The position numbers were made by a program, and so were the translations under genes. From assembly GCF_034140825.1 (NCBI RefSeq), contig NC_089035.1, positions 8,979,001-9,043,000 on the forward strand: DNA of 64,000 nt. The letters are read 5' to 3'. The notes under the pieces are model-generated. The model did not search any database. It was not told where the DNA came from and saw only the letters and a program-made list of their open reading frames with translations. Source of the stretch: Oryza sativa Japonica Group. Lineage: Eukaryota > Streptophyta > Magnoliopsida > Poales > Poaceae. Positions 32,196 to 44,525 of this stretch are shown here, in pieces (position 1 is the first letter of the stretch; each line of letters begins with the position of its first letter).

Positions 32196-33382
32196 TAGCA
32201 TATAGCGGTTGGCTGAACAAATCCGTAAATTGACATTGTTATGGATTGAAATTTTGTTGAACAGTCATAAACTTGCAAGGATTTGAAATGAAAAATTGTT
32301 AATGGATGGCCTTTGATGTCATATATCTAGACAATCAGATAGGCCAACCGCTAGTTTTCAACAGTATAGATTTCTACAATTAGTGATTTGGTTTTATAGA
32401 TAGAATATGTACTACAATGCTATATATGATAGTATTAGGTTATTTGTTGGACCGTTTATTGGTTAACATTTACACAAATGCAAGTTGGACTTTTAAAAGA
32501 AAATTAATCATATTAGAGATATGTCGCTATTTTTTTGTTTATTTAAACATGTGTTAAGGGTGTATCTATGAATGTGTGGGTGTGGTATTGCGTGTAATAA
32601 TGGTGTATGTCCGTATCGGCCATATATTTTTTTGAAAAAAAAACATTGAAGATTCTCTTCTCTACCCCTCTCTCTTCAGCTCCATAAAGAAATATATATG
32701 CAATCGAGAAAAGTTTTAAAAAAATAGTATGTATATTCTTCCTTTAGGCTGACGTCACCCTACGTCCGTACAATTATATAAAGACAACGAATGTCTTAAT
32801 GAGATTGCTTTCCTTTATTGTGTACCTTCTAGATAAACTTATCTCTTTTATGGCCTTCTGATGCACTTGATTTGTCAATTCAACATGGAGACAATTAATC
32901 CAAAAACGGGATCAACACGATGTGATGTGTGGCAATGCCCATGTTGAGTGTGGGAGGCAAGTACGTTGACTGTTTAGCATCTAGCTAGACGTCCGTGTGT
33001 ACTTAACTCGTGCAAATTAAGCCCCACTGTATATGAGTTGTTGTTGCTTTGTTGGGACCACATTTCATACACATGACTAATTAGTGCTATAAATCTACAT
33101 TTGCATTAACGTTATTAGACGGCTGTTTTGTTTTTAAGTTGTGCTTGCTCTCTAATTATCTGAAAACAAAAATGGAACGCTCTACATTTTATTTGACAAA
33201 AAAAATCCCTAGAACTTTTTAAATGTCAAATTGTCGAAATACTCTAAGATCCATACAGTGCTATGGTGTTTCCACCTTGCCCTTTACCCCTGCACGAATA
33301 ACTCCGGCACGACGAATAAAATGTAGGGTTTAATTAACTCTGAAATCCTAAGTAAACACTAACTCGTCTTGCTGTCACCGTT
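32196..33382. other. Intergenic AT-rich DNA
   Basis: Nothing recognisable: no long frames and no clear inverted-repeat element. Confidence 0.4.
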
Positions 33383-33390
33383 GCTGGAGC

Positions 33391-33568
33391 CAGGGGCGGA
33401 TCTACAGTAGTACCACCAGTGTCAGGTGACACCGACGACTTTTGATAAAAGCTATGTTTAAACTGTCTATCCATAATTATAACACTATATTCTAAATATA
33501 ATTAGTATGATATGACACCGATAAACACGTTATGACACCAATGAACTAAATTTCTGGATCCACCACTG
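33391..33568. mobile_element. hAT MITE, 178 bp
   Basis: Ends CAGGGGCGGATCTA and TGGATCCACCACTG form an imperfect inverted repeat. The flanks GCTGGAGC (33383-33390) and GCTAGAGC (33569-33576) are an 8-bp duplication with one mismatch. Confidence 0.8.
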
Positions 33569-34262
33569 GCTAGAGCTGAAGGAGAATTGAGCTACAGTCA
33601 TTGGAGCACGAATCTCGAATTAAATCCCAATATTAGAAATTTTTAAGACTTGGGTACAAATTTTCTAACGAATGACATTTAGCAAATTTTTTTTAAAAAA
33701 TCACCAATCGTGAGCTAATTAGTCGCGAGTAGATTGCAACATATATATGCCATATCATGTCCGCGTCATCCGTATGGGGAAGATCGAGCTAGCATTCTGG
33801 AGTTTGGTTTCTCATGAAGCTTTCTCGCCGATCGTTTCTAAGCAAACATGCATAATGTACAAATTGTACATCATATGAACCCATGCATGCGTGCGCTCCA
33901 AAAATTCAAAAAAGACCATATACACGAAAGCGAGACTTCACATAAATAACGTACGCGGCATTCCCTCGTCCAGCAAGTGCAAATTGCTACAGTGGGCTAG
34001 CAAGCAAGCCAACGAGCTAGCTAGCAATCAGGACACTTGGATTCCAACAAAAGGATAAGCCGGCCGGCGACCGATCGATGAATGTATCAAGTTTGTCACC
34101 CAGTGCATCAAATGAATGTATCAGAATACTAAGAAGATGGATTTTTGCCTCGGGAGGGAATGTCCCGTTGTTTCTGATAGGTCTCCTAAAGTTGTTATGA
34201 TTTTCTTTAAAAAATAACAAAATTGATAAAGATGAAATATATCATTCTATAAACACATAGGA

Positions 34263-34634
34263 GGAAGATTAACAAAATTGACAAGATCAAAATTGACCAG
34301 ACAATGGACTTCGCTGCTTAAGGAGGAAGATGGCCAAAGAGTAAAAGATGGTTGCATGATATTGGAGAAGAGAGTTTCTAGTTTCTTTGCAATGAGAGGG
34401 TGGAACTTAAGAAGAAGATTGGAAGTTTAATGCTCTCTTTTCTTTGCACCATGGGGTTTTGTTGTCTTAAGTACTGTTTTGGCTAATCTCTGTCATTGTC
34501 TAAGTGTCCGTTTATGGTCACTCGAATTTGCGTTAAACCTTTTGTAAGGGTGTGAGCCTAAGTGCTCGTGTAAGAGACTTTTAGGCTGTGTACATTTTTT
34601 GGGTGTAGAGGCCGGTTTAATCTATTATCTAAAA
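34263..34634 (+). mobile_element. 5'-truncated LINE-like retroposon
   Basis: A 12-bp target duplication AAACACATAGGA lies at 34251-34262 and 34635-34646. The insert ends in a short A-run. Its 3' part (TTTAGGCTGTGTACATTTTT, GTAGAGGCCGGTTTAATC) resembles the 3' ends of rice LINEs. No intact frame is present. Confidence 0.7.
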
Positions 34635-34646
34635 AAACACATAGGA

Positions 34647-35348
34647 TTAAATTTAACTTCTACCATTTGCAAAAATTAAAATAAACTCTACTAGTATATG
34701 TATATTTACAGTTAAATTGTTATATTTATCGCAATTTATAAAAGTTGATTTTTTTTATATTATAAAGAGAGAGCTTGTATTATTGATGGAAATAGGGATT
34801 GTATTCCTGGTTTATTATAAAAGTCGAATTGAACTTGTGTGTTTGTAGAATATGTGTATCACATACTAGTTTATCTCATTATATATTTTTTTCAAAAAAG
34901 AACTCTTAACTATTTAGACGATGATATCCATGTAACTCGTCGATCGACAGATATTGAAAAACTTTGTGGACTACCAGGTTCATCCATACCCCTCCGGCAG
35001 CTGACGAAGCTACCCATGCTTTGCACGAGCACACACATGACACACTGTGCTCAGCTTAACCTACATATCTGCATGCGCTACGTGGCCTCGCGGGCGGCCA
35101 CAGGCTGCGTCGCCAACAAAATTCAGGAATTATTTCTGGATACCGCCTGTTTCCGATGAGCTACAGAGCTAGCTATGCCGCTGCTAGAGTTTGAAGTGGG
35201 CAACATGCAGCAGCAAGGGATGGGGGCGGGGTGGCCATGTGGAACGCGTGTGGGCGGGCGTCGCATGATCGATCGATCGCTGGGTATTGATTTGTGAACA
35301 AACTGGCCAGCGGCGGCGGCCTAGCCTACGACGCCCACCTGGAACTAA
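34647..35348. other. Intergenic DNA
   Basis: AT-rich, then a mixed-composition stretch (34910-35340). I see no supportable gene. Confidence 0.4.
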
Positions 35349-35597
35349 GAGCAAGTTTAACAGTATTGTCAACTACTAGCCCCAATTTATCTATAGACAA
35401 TCTAATAGCTCATTTATACAATAATTATATACTATATACTTACTATTAATACCTGGTCCTACCTATCATACACACGCTGCGTCTTGAGTCCGTGCTACAG
35501 CTGGCTACAAATTTGTAGTCCGCTGCCCTTCTCTCTCATTATTTATTTCCTTAAAATATGTTTGCAGCTGGCTTATAGCTTGCTATTGTACCTGCTC
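35349..35597. mobile_element. Harbinger-like MITE (GAGCAAG family), copy 3, complete
   Basis: Ends GAGCAAGTTTAACAGTA and TATTGTACCTGCTC, flanked by TAA at 35346-35348 and 35598-35600. This is the best-preserved member in the window. Confidence 0.85.
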
Positions 35598-35607
35598 TAA
35601 GAGAAAC

Positions 35608-36040
35608 GTTGTAACCAGCTGTAGCACGGACTTCAAGATACAGTGTATGTATTATAGATGGGACAATGTATTAATAGTGTACTCCCTCCCGTTTTATTTT
35701 AATTGATGTTTTGGACAATGATACAGTCAACAAAATATATGTTTGATCTTATTTTTCTAATATAAGATATATAATAAATAAATATATGGTAATTTACTTT
35801 TCTTATAGTGCTTTGAAAGACAAATATATATTTATTGTTCTAGTTCCTTTAAACTAAACATTTTTAAAGTTATTGATGGTCAAAGTTATAAAAGTTTGAT
35901 CTCAACCATGTCTAAAACGTCAATTAATATGGGACCGGAGGGAGTAGTATATATATTTATAGATAACTATTGTATGAATTAACTATTAAATTGACTAGAG
36001 ATGATTTAAAGCTAGTAGTTGACTATACTTAAACTTGGTC
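35608..36040. mobile_element. Inverted GAGCAAG-family MITE split by a Stowaway
   Basis: Landmarks of copy 3 in reverse (CAGCTGTAGCACGGACTTCA, ATAACTATTGTATGAATTAA, TTAAACTTGGTC) lie on both sides of the Stowaway at 35682-35944. Together with copy 3 it forms a large inverted pair 10 bp apart. Confidence 0.75.
35682..35944. mobile_element. Stowaway MITE nested in another MITE
   Basis: Ends CTCCCTCCCGTTTTATTTTA and the complement of ATATGGGACCGGAGGGAG, with TA at 35680-35681 and 35945-35946. Confidence 0.85.
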
Positions 36041-36243
36041 TTAACAAAGCTGCAAGTATGGAACGGTGGAACCCGAGGTGTTGTGGGGCCCGGCTGCATG
36101 AGGTGAGAGGGGCGCGTGGGTCCATGAGCTGTGGGGCTCACATATCAACCCCTCAAAGTTAGAGGGTAGTAAGTTAGAGCATCTTTTTACAAGGCGAGAG
36201 TATGGTTTGGACTTAAGACGTACAAGAGGATGGAATAATTGTT

Positions 36244-36478
36244 GGGCTTGTTTAGATTAGTGTCAATTTTTTTTTTTGAAACTAAGATTAGTGTCAATTT
36301 TTGACATGCTAGTATTTTGAAAGTTTTGAAAGTTTCGCAAGTTTAGACACTATCAAATTAATTGGTAGAGCTGAGTTGGTATTAGTTTAGGCAAAAATTG
36401 GTATCAAATCAATTTGTTATTTTTAAAGTTGCCAAAAAAAATGGTTGGGCAGAATTTGGCACTAATATAAACAAACCC
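36244..36478. mobile_element. MITE with GTT target duplication
   Basis: Ends GGGCTTGTTTAGATTAGTGT and the complement of ACTAATATAAACAAACCC, flanked by GTT at 36241-36243 and 36479-36481. Confidence 0.75.
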
Positions 36479-36773
36479 GTTATCTCCCGCATGATTCTAT
36501 TAACATGCCCAGCATAGCTTGATTGTTCTGAATAAGATGAATAATAGGTGATATGTTATTTGATTTTGCGATGGTATTTGTGGGCATAAACGAATTATGG
36601 ATTAACTGTTACGAAGTTAATTGGTTGTTTTTAAAATTATCGTAAGCAATTTATACGTAAGCTTTTCTAAAAATCGCACAGTTTAGAATCTTGTTAAGCA
36701 TCCTCGTGATAGTATATGAGAGGAATTAGGGCCTAATTCTGAACTGCACACAAAGGAAAACACGGTTTATTTA

Positions 36774-37021
36774 CTACTATTTCAATATTATAAGTCGCTT
36801 TAACTTTTTTTAAAATTTTTTTAAAAAATGGTTAAATTTGTTGAAAAATATAGTAATATTTTTTAAAAAATATTATTAAAATATATTTAATTTTACATTT
36901 AATGGAACTAATTCAGTGTGTTGTGTATGTTGCTAAATTTTTCTATAGATTTAGTTAAACCTAAAGAAGTTTAATTAGAAAAAAAAATCAAAATGACTTA
37001 TAATATGAGATACGGAGGAAG
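36774..37021. mobile_element. Stowaway-like MITE
   Basis: The right end (complement CTTCCTCCGTATCTCATATT) pairs with a decayed left end at TTCAATATTATAAGTC. The core repeats the AT-rich pattern of other copies. Confidence 0.65.
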
Positions 37022-37443
37022 TAGATGGCAACTTCTGCTTATGATGGGCGATCTGATCATCTTATTCAGAAGAGCCAATCGGACCAAATGGTGCGGTGGA
37101 TCTACAAAAGTTTTAGACCATAGGCAAGTATAGTTATATCAAGTGTTTACTAAAAGAAATTTATTTACAATACTATAAGTAACGCTCAAATTATATTGCA
37201 TGTTCGCCAACAAGTTATGACAACTGTCCAAGGTCGTCAATTGGTGGATCTATGTTAGGTTTGCTTCGACCTTAAAACACATATTTTCTTAGCTGAAGCT
37301 TTGAAGACACATCATGGATAGTAGAATGGGGCTGTGTGGTTGTAGCCACAGTTACGACAAGATCATCTTAAGCTTGCCAAGGTGTCAAAGATTTTGACAA
37401 TATAGCAGTTTTTATTGACAAATTTTGGTAGACTGATACACTA

Positions 37444-37573
37444 TAAGAAACGTTTAGGGGTCTTTCCGACTAGCTTTACAAGGTGGTGGGTTTTGGAGCT
37501 AGCCGGTCTGGATTCGAAGCCTCGCTTATTCTATTTATTTGATATTAGGTTATTTCTTAATAATTGCGGTCTC
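37444..37573 (+). mobile_element. tRNA-derived SINE (p-SINE-like), 130 bp
   Basis: A 10-bp target duplication TGATACACTA lies at 37434-37443 and 37574-37583. The insert has a pol III A-box-like TAGCTTTACAAGGTGG and a clear B box GGATTCGAAGCC, followed by CTATTTATTTGATATTAGGT, a phrase typical of rice SINE tails. Confidence 0.75.
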
Positions 37574-37583
37574 TGATACACTA

Positions 37584-38720
37584 ATACACTATGAGTATAT
37601 GACTAACAAACAAACAGGTACATATGCCACTTAGCAATCCTCAAGCCAAAACCGAGTGCTAAAGGTAAAACACACACATACACAAACAAAAAAATAATAA
37701 TTCGGTAGCTCAAACAAGTAGGCCCGTGAACACCAGATCTGACAGATATACTTGCATAAAACATAACATGCATGTTCCCAGATATCCCTTTTGTTTTCGT
37801 AGTCTACGATCGATTTGTAACTCTGGAAAGTTGGTTTCTTTAAACGAGGCATGGGTGACCTTTTTGTTCCAGAGAAAAGGAATTCAGGAGTGCTCAATTC
37901 ATGCAAGTTGAAGTGTACATATCATCAAATTATTCTGTGAGGAGGAATGCAACATGTTATCCATTCTGTTTTCTTCCCATTTATTATCGAGAGACGAGTG
38001 ATTGCCCAAACTTTTCTCACGGATTTTCAATGATATCATGAACAGAAGATATACATAATTAATTATTATCCTCCAGCTCGTAAACTGGCGAAATGGGTCC
38101 AAACATTCATTCAGGTCTCTACACCTACTCCTAGCTGACTGTCATTGACAAATTTGATTTGTCCCATCTCTCAAGTCTCAACCGAGCTAATGCTGAAGTA
38201 GTGTTCTGTTGTAGGAATGAAACACAACTGAGCTTGACCATTTTAAGGGCTCCTTTAAAATGCAACAATTTTATAGGAATTAGCCCAATTCCCATAAAAT
38301 TTGTTTCCAAATCCCATATCTTCAAAGGAGGCCTGAAGATGTACATCACTGACCAGCCATTTCCTTTCTAGCACAGCACGAAACAACACAAATGTCCAAA
38401 GCTAGCAAATATTCAGATGCACAGGAATTGAACGCATACAAGTACACGGCACATCAAATTATTTATTATGGAGGAATGCCACAGGGTATCCATCAGAATT
38501 TTTTTTCCGCCGGGCCAGCAGCAAAGAAATGCCCCGACCGAATTTATCCATCAGAATTTTCTCATTTATATTTCAGGAAGATGTCAATGCATCACAGCCG
38601 ATGGTCCAAACGTTCCATCCTAGTTAGCTAACTGTATATATTGACCTATCCGATATTCCCAACCCATGACTGGAGCAAGCAAGCAGTTCAACTCAGCTAA
38701 GCACGAAGAGGGAGGAGCTC
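37584..38720. other. 3' flank of the SEC14-like gene with decayed local duplications
   Basis: 37910-38130 and 38440-38640 resemble each other (ATCAAATTATT, GGAGGAATGC, GTTATCCAT, TGGTCCAAAC). A 20-bp exact copy of the exon-4 acceptor region of the neighbouring gene lies at 38193-38212. A short MITE-like insert (GGGCTCCTTT..AAAGGAGGCC) is near 38248-38334. Confidence 0.5.
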
Positions 38721-41062
38721 TCAAGCCAGTATGCTACCTCCCTCTTCGTGATTCGGGGAATCAGTTCCACTATAGAAGGAGGCCTCACTTGAGGCGTCCG
38801 AACCGCCACCATTAGCCTCCTTGTCAGCGGATACATGTGAATGGTCCTGAGGCAGGGTGATGCCGTTTGATTTGAATGAAGAACCCATCTTAATGTCATC
38901 GGCTCTCATACGCTCAGCATAGCTATTGTATTCGAAGGTAGCTGGATTCCTTCCTCCGAATGCTGAGTCGAGCTTGTCCAAGTCAAAGACGTCAGCCATT
39001 ATCTTCTGGCTCTCTTTATCGCTGGAGTACACAAATTTCACCTTCTTGTAGGTCTCATGGTCCAAAAATGGCTTCACTATCTGCCAACAGTAACTAATGT
39101 TAGGCTACCTTATCTCATGACAACAGAGTAACACACTAAAAATAGATTAATTTTACTGTCCTTGAGAATATGCACACTTTGTAATGTTAATTTGTGGTTC
39201 AGTACCTCAACATTAGGGAGGTACCAAAACAATACACTAGCAAGTGTGGTTGAACGGTAAAAATCCTATATGGTAAAAAGACGGAAGAAAGAATAAGTGA
39301 ATAACTGTACTCTCAAGATATTTTAAGGTTGTTCTCACCTTCCAGAAGGACTCAAATATCCTAGGAGGATTGTAAAGGATTGCTAACCCAAGCCTCTCAG
39401 GGTAACAGTCTTGCAAGACGTTCACAGTCTCTCGGGTCACTTTCAGCGGTGTGCTCCCCAATGTCCAACTCTGGAAGTCTGTCAGCCAGACCATCTTCTC
39501 TTGATCTTCCGTCAGGCTCATAATTGCTTTCTCCAGACAGTAAACAAGATATTTGATCTGTCCCTTTCCTGAAGTAGTGTTCTGTTGTGTTTCAAAGTTA
39601 AACATGTAAAATCAGCACATAGCATGCAATCAAACCAGAAACTGTTGTGGCATAGCTGTCACAAAATATTGGTTCATAACAAATGATCTAACAATGCACA
39701 CATGCACACACCCAATTGATTTGAGAAACAATAAGAAAAATCCGGAATAATAAAATTATAACCAAAGAGTGAGATTCTCCTTTTGGTTTTTCCAAATGCT
39801 GATTGACTTCAAGCTAAAATTGTAAAGATGTATGTATCCCTCCGTTATCCACATGGTCGATTTGATTCATAGCAGGAAGGATAACATGATAGCATTGCAC
39901 ACATTGTATGGAGAAGTAATTATGTCCCTTTTATCTGGAAGGTATAATCCCAATCTGATTTCAGAGCATACTAGATGGTTGGCAGATGTACAACTAATGC
40001 AGATGAGTAGATACATACAAAGTAAACAGAAAGCACGAGCTATATCAAAACAAGACTGTTATGATGTTAATGTATTCCTTTCTTCCTGCCGAAAGTGCAC
40101 TAACCTCTAAGCCTGGCCTCAGGACAAGAACAGTTCTTCCATGTTTGTCCTTGTAGTCAGCCCTATATATCTTTCCTGTCTCTGCTTCATGTGCAACATC
40201 ATCCTGAAGGTTGAAAGGACAATAAGATTACATTATGTTGTAAACCTGAAAATGCAGTTACTTCCTAAGTATCAAGAATGTTCTGCTTTAGCATCACAAT
40301 GCTTTCTCCCCAATGATTCATAGAATGCTATCCTCCTATTAGCACAATCCTGTCTAAATTGACACTAACAGCAGTTATTCCTCCTGTCTACTCCCTCTTT
40401 CCACAAAATATAAGAATTCCAAGCGTAATTTGTCCATAAATATAAGGATTCCTATAGTGCCACTTGACCACCTCTCATTGAAATTACTTCCCACCTTACT
40501 CCCAACTACTCTTCCACCCCCCCCCCCCAACCATCCCCCATTTAGTGAGGGGCACCAAAGTCTTTTAGTCTTAACCTTAATCCCTTCTAAACAACCTAGA
40601 AATTACCTATGGCTCTCAGCATCACCAATGTTTCAGTTATAATGCTATTTCTATTACAGCCCATAAAGAAATGCATATTCAATTGATGATTAACACAAGC
40701 ATACCCAGTTAATCTTTTGTGGCATATATGACACCCGCCACTTTACAGCTGACTTCATCATTTTACTTGCTTTCTGCACGTTCCAGTTTCTTGCTCGAAG
40801 AAATCTCAGGCACGAGGCATCTGAAAGGAAATCTTGTATTTCTTCTGATGAGTGTTCACCAAGCTCCTTACGCAAGTCATTTATCTGTTCATCAGTAGAT
40901 AGCACAACAACAAAGTAAATGGTTCAAAGCGAGAGTAACTAAATTAAATTACGAAGAGATATACAATCAAGGGATTTTTTTCAATACCTTCTCCTGCTGC
41001 TCTTCTAGGGTCAAGTTTTTCTCTGTTGTAGCACCATTGCTTGACTTGAATAGAAAGGACAT
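38721..41062 (-). CDS. SEC14-like / CRAL-TRIO phosphatidylinositol transfer protein, 318 aa
   Basis: Five coding exons, read on the minus strand: 41062-40988, 40884-40705, 40203-40105, 39581-39339, 39080-38721 (957 nt, all GT-AG, in phase). The CRAL-TRIO N-terminal helix bundle is in exon 2 (CLRFLRARNWNVQKASKMM). The lipid-binding domain follows: KHGRTVLVLRPGLE, MVWLTDFQSWTL, and the gate region YPERLGLAILYNPPRIFESFWK. The tail is polar and Ser/Glu-rich, with a possible acidic end. Such proteins exchange phosphatidylinositol and phosphatidylcholine on membranes in the cytosol. The 5' UTR continues to 41101, where an AG acceptor marks an intron to a leader exon near 41799-42000. Best match by eye is the short, single-domain Sec14 class, not the nodulin-fused class. 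Confidence 0.9.
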
Positions 41063-41798
41063 TTTAGTACCTCGACAGAGAAGGGTCCACTAGATACGGA
41101 ACTGAAAAGCAATAAATATCATCAGACATCTGAAGAGTACTAAATATGCACGAACTACTTTCTGTTCAGCTTCCTTGTATGAAGGCAACCATCTGAACTA
41201 AACAACAGAATAACAGCTTATGAGGCAGGTGCGAGAAAAAAACTTGCCGTTAACAAAAATTCAGTTTCATACAAAAGATAACAGAAAGTAACAACAAATG
41301 CTACTTTAAACTGATATCAGTACATGGTTAGCTAGCTGCTACCGCATGTAATTCATACGTGGCTGGAAGAGCAGTATCCTAAATGAGAAGCATTTCACAG
41401 AATTCAGAAGGCCGTGCTTCTGAAAAACCAGCCGATTCAGTTCCACAGAAGACAAAATTGCGACCCGAAACTGATTTCTTAAGTTAAATTGACCATCCAA
41501 GATGTCACTAAGTTAAAGTAGCATCACCATATACCGTATGAGCCAGATCCGGCAACGCTAAGTTTCTTGCAGATTTTACAAGACAAGTAGCCGAGTCAAG
41601 ATCACGTCAACGCAAACAATCCCGGTGGCAATTGCTACTACTACATCTTCAATCCTAGTAGCACGACACAACACAGAACGAACACCCGCAATTCGAGCAC
41701 GAACAGTCACAGATCGCCGCCGTATACCTAATGCTCCTCACATCAAAGATTAGGTAGTAGAGAAATCCGATCTTTGGCCGAGTAGAAGAAAACCAACC

Positions 41799-42180
41799 TG
41801 GATCGATGCACCCCCAGCCCCCAACAACCGGGGAGGCTCGCGGATCAGGGCCCGCCGCCTGGGCACGACGGCGAGGGCTGGGGTGGGGAGGTGGCGCCGG
41901 CCGAGGTGGGAGAGTGGTGGTGGTGGGGGTGGGGGTGACGTGAGGAGGGCGAGAGTGGAGACGACGGTGGAACTGGAGGGTGAGGGTGGGTGGGGTTTTC
42001 CTAGGAAGGATGGTGGTGCGGTGCGGTGCGGTGCGGCTGCCGTGGCGTGGTGGTGGTGGGCGGTGGTGCGGGTGCGGGCGTGGGAGACGGGACGCGCGCC
42101 GGGTGCCAAAGGCAAAGGCCCCCCGCGTGTATGACCGGCCAAAGATGCCGGGTCAAGCGCGGGGTCGGGGTGGGGGTGGT
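41799..42180 (-). promoter_or_regulatory. Leader exon and GC-rich promoter of the SEC14-like gene
   Basis: A donor (CCAG|GTTGGTTTTC on the minus strand, at 41798) ends a non-coding first exon. Upstream is a GC-rich region with a GTGCG microrepeat near 42013-42035. Confidence 0.5.
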
Positions 42181-42827
42181 TAAGTATGATGCGCGATCAC
42201 GGGAGCGCGGAGTGTGGACTGGAATGGAGTGCACCACCCAACGAGATATTACCACTCTTAGGACAAGTACTATGAGCATAAAGCATAGTCTCATAGGTGT
42301 CACATAAGCTAAAATAGTGAGGTGGAGGAGAGAAGAGATGAAAGAGATATGCAGCCACCTCTCAGAGCATCCGCAATGGTTATCTATAGGCTCTCTACAA
42401 GATATCCAAGTCAGCATATTTTCCTATTTGAAAGAGATTAAATGAAGAGAGAGAGTAAAACTATCTACTAACCTGGAGATAGTCTATAGAAAAAAACGAT
42501 GCAATAGATTAGAGAGATATAGATACCCATATAGACATACTATTAAGGTGATTTACTATTAATCTAGTCTATTGCTGAGATGTACATGTTTTATAGAAAG
42601 CACCTTACTTTACTATTGCGGTGGATCTCATGCAAGATGCAACCACCACACAAAATTCAAGACAAAAGGAGAGAGAGGAAGAGTAGATTAGGCAAACAAA
42701 CATTGGGGCTAGTGTATTAGAATTAGTATAGATGTGATATATTGTACATATTACCTCTACATTTATTAGTTGATGATGTGGTCAAGATTAGATGCAACAT
42801 CCACCTCTTTTATAAAACTTGCCTTTA
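42181..42827. other. MITE-rich intergenic DNA
   Basis: Short inverted motifs (GAGCATCCGCAATGG and TTACTATTGCGGTGGATCT) near 42365 and 42612 suggest a decayed Harbinger-type MITE. The ends are not certain. Confidence 0.4.
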
Positions 42828-42829
42828 TG

Positions 42830-43040
42830 CTCCGTTCGGTAGTACAAGTTCCCAGCTCCTCCTCCTCGTTTTCCGCGCGCACGCTTTTTTCAAATTGCTA
42901 AACGGTGCGTTTTTTTGCAAAAAGTTTCTATACGAAAGTTGCTTAAAAAATCATATTAATCCATTTTTTTAAAAAAATAGCTAAAACTTAATTAATTACG
43001 CATTAAAACGCTGTTTCGTTTTGTGTGCCGGGGAGTGGGC
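42830..43040. mobile_element. MITE, GGCTGTGTTCG family (inverted copy)
   Basis: Core AAATTGCTAAACGGTGCGTT and TCATATTAATCCATTTTTTT, with outer CTCCGTTCGGTAG and GGGGAGTGGGCTC. Confidence 0.7.
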
Positions 43041-43049
43041 TCAGGCACA

Positions 43050-43272
43050 GTAGACTATAAGCTAACTTTAAACATATATCGATAATATAAAAGAGGAGGG
43101 AGAAGAGTAGGCTACAAATTTATTCAGCTGAAGCACGAACTCGAATACAAGTATTTGTATGACAGGTGGAACCATATAAGTATATGTTTATAGATAACTA
43201 TTGTATGAATTGACTATTAAGTTGGTTATAAGTGATTTGGAGCTAGTAGTTGGCTATACTATTAAACTTGCT
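43050..43272. mobile_element. Harbinger-like MITE (GAGCAAG family), inverted copy
   Basis: Ends ATACTATTAAACTTGCTC followed by TTA. Shares ATAACTATTGTATGAATTGA and the GGAGCTAGTAGTTGGCTATA block with the other copies. Confidence 0.7.
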
Positions 43273-43668
43273 CTTACATGGGTAATTATTAAAGATTTAT
43301 CACTGAACTACGAGTAATAAATCTTTAATTGTTATATTTAAAAGTGGCAAATAAAAGAGTGCTCGCACAAGATTTTTTTTTCTAAAACTAGTTTTACATG
43401 CAATACGTTATACGTGATCGTGAGATTTTTTTTTCTTTCACTTTTCTTGAGAGTTTTTTTAAGATAGGTTTTTAAGGAAGGAAGGAGAACAACTAAGCTG
43501 GTGGTTTTTTAAGTTCCTTTTCTTAAAAAATATAAAGAAATATAGCGGTTTTTTAAGAAACACTACGCTTTTAAACTACTTCAGTTGCCTTTGTTTTTAT
43601 AATTTTGTAGAAATACATTATGTTTTAAAAATATACCCGTGTCACCGACCAACGGGAGATTAAAACAT

Positions 43669-44093
43669 CGATTTTGCTATATATATATGTCGACAAATTT
43701 TTCCCTAAAAATTTGACAGATGTAATTACAGTACAATCGTAGTGTAATTACACTGTAACTTGCATGTAATTACACTGTAACTATAGTGTAACTTGTATGT
43801 AACTTTCAAAAATCTCTCTGTAACATGTTATTTCGGTAAAATGGAGGTCGTGGGAACAAATTCTTTCACATACGTGTGTGCTATGATTTGTTTTCTTCCT
43901 CACCAAAACAAATCTTGTAATAGATCTAACGATTCAAAATTATGTGAAACTTACATATAAGTTACACTGTAGTTACATGCAAGTTACAGTGTAATTACAT
44001 ATAAATTACAGTGTAATTACACTACAATTGTACTATAATTACATCTGTCAAATTTTTGGAGAAAAATTTATCGACAAATGGATAGGTAGTCCC
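43669..44093. mobile_element. Mutator-like MITE, 425 bp, with GTGTAATTACAC repeats
   Basis: Exact 9-bp target duplication TTAAAACAT at 43660-43668 and 44094-44102. Terminal inverted repeats of about 190 bp (ATTTGTCGA.AAATTTTTC, AAATTTGACAGATGTAATTA on both arms) hold many copies of GTAATTACACTGTAA and GTAACTTGCATGTAA. Non-coding; it could fold into a long hairpin. Confidence 0.9.
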
Positions 44094-44304
44094 TTAAAAC
44101 ATTGTTACCTCTTGATCGAGCGACACTGGGCCATGTCGTTTCTCAATTGAAAAACAGCATAACTGACACTAGCTAAGACGGCAAGACGCAACAGGCAAGT
44201 GAGCGGAGGAGCACCTAGCACAAGCATATGCCAGCAGGCGGTGGTGCGGCGCGTGCGAGCAAAGTCACATTGAGGACACAGTCTCACCCAGTAATCCGAT
44301 GTAT

Positions 44305-44525
44305 GATATGCTCTGTTCAGGAGACGCAAAACGAAGTCTCTATTATTGCATGATTAATTGAGTATTTGCTTTTTTTAAAAAAAAATAGATTAATATGATT
44401 TTTTTAAAGCAACTTTCGTATAGAAATTTTTTACAAAAAAACACACCGTTTAGTAGTTTGAAAAGCGTGCGTGTGGAAAACGAGGAAAGGGGGTTGGAAA
44501 CTACTACTACCGAACGCAGGAACAC
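44305..44525. mobile_element. MITE, GGCTGTGTTCG family
   Basis: Core AAACACACCGTTTAGTAGTT, GCATGATTAATTGAGTATTT. It lies 1.3 kb from the inverted copy at 42830-43040. Confidence 0.7.

Noticed and set aside
40500-40560. Poly-C run in an intron of the SEC14-like gene as a regulatory element
   Set aside because: Simple sequence next to a partial MITE; nothing specific supports a function.
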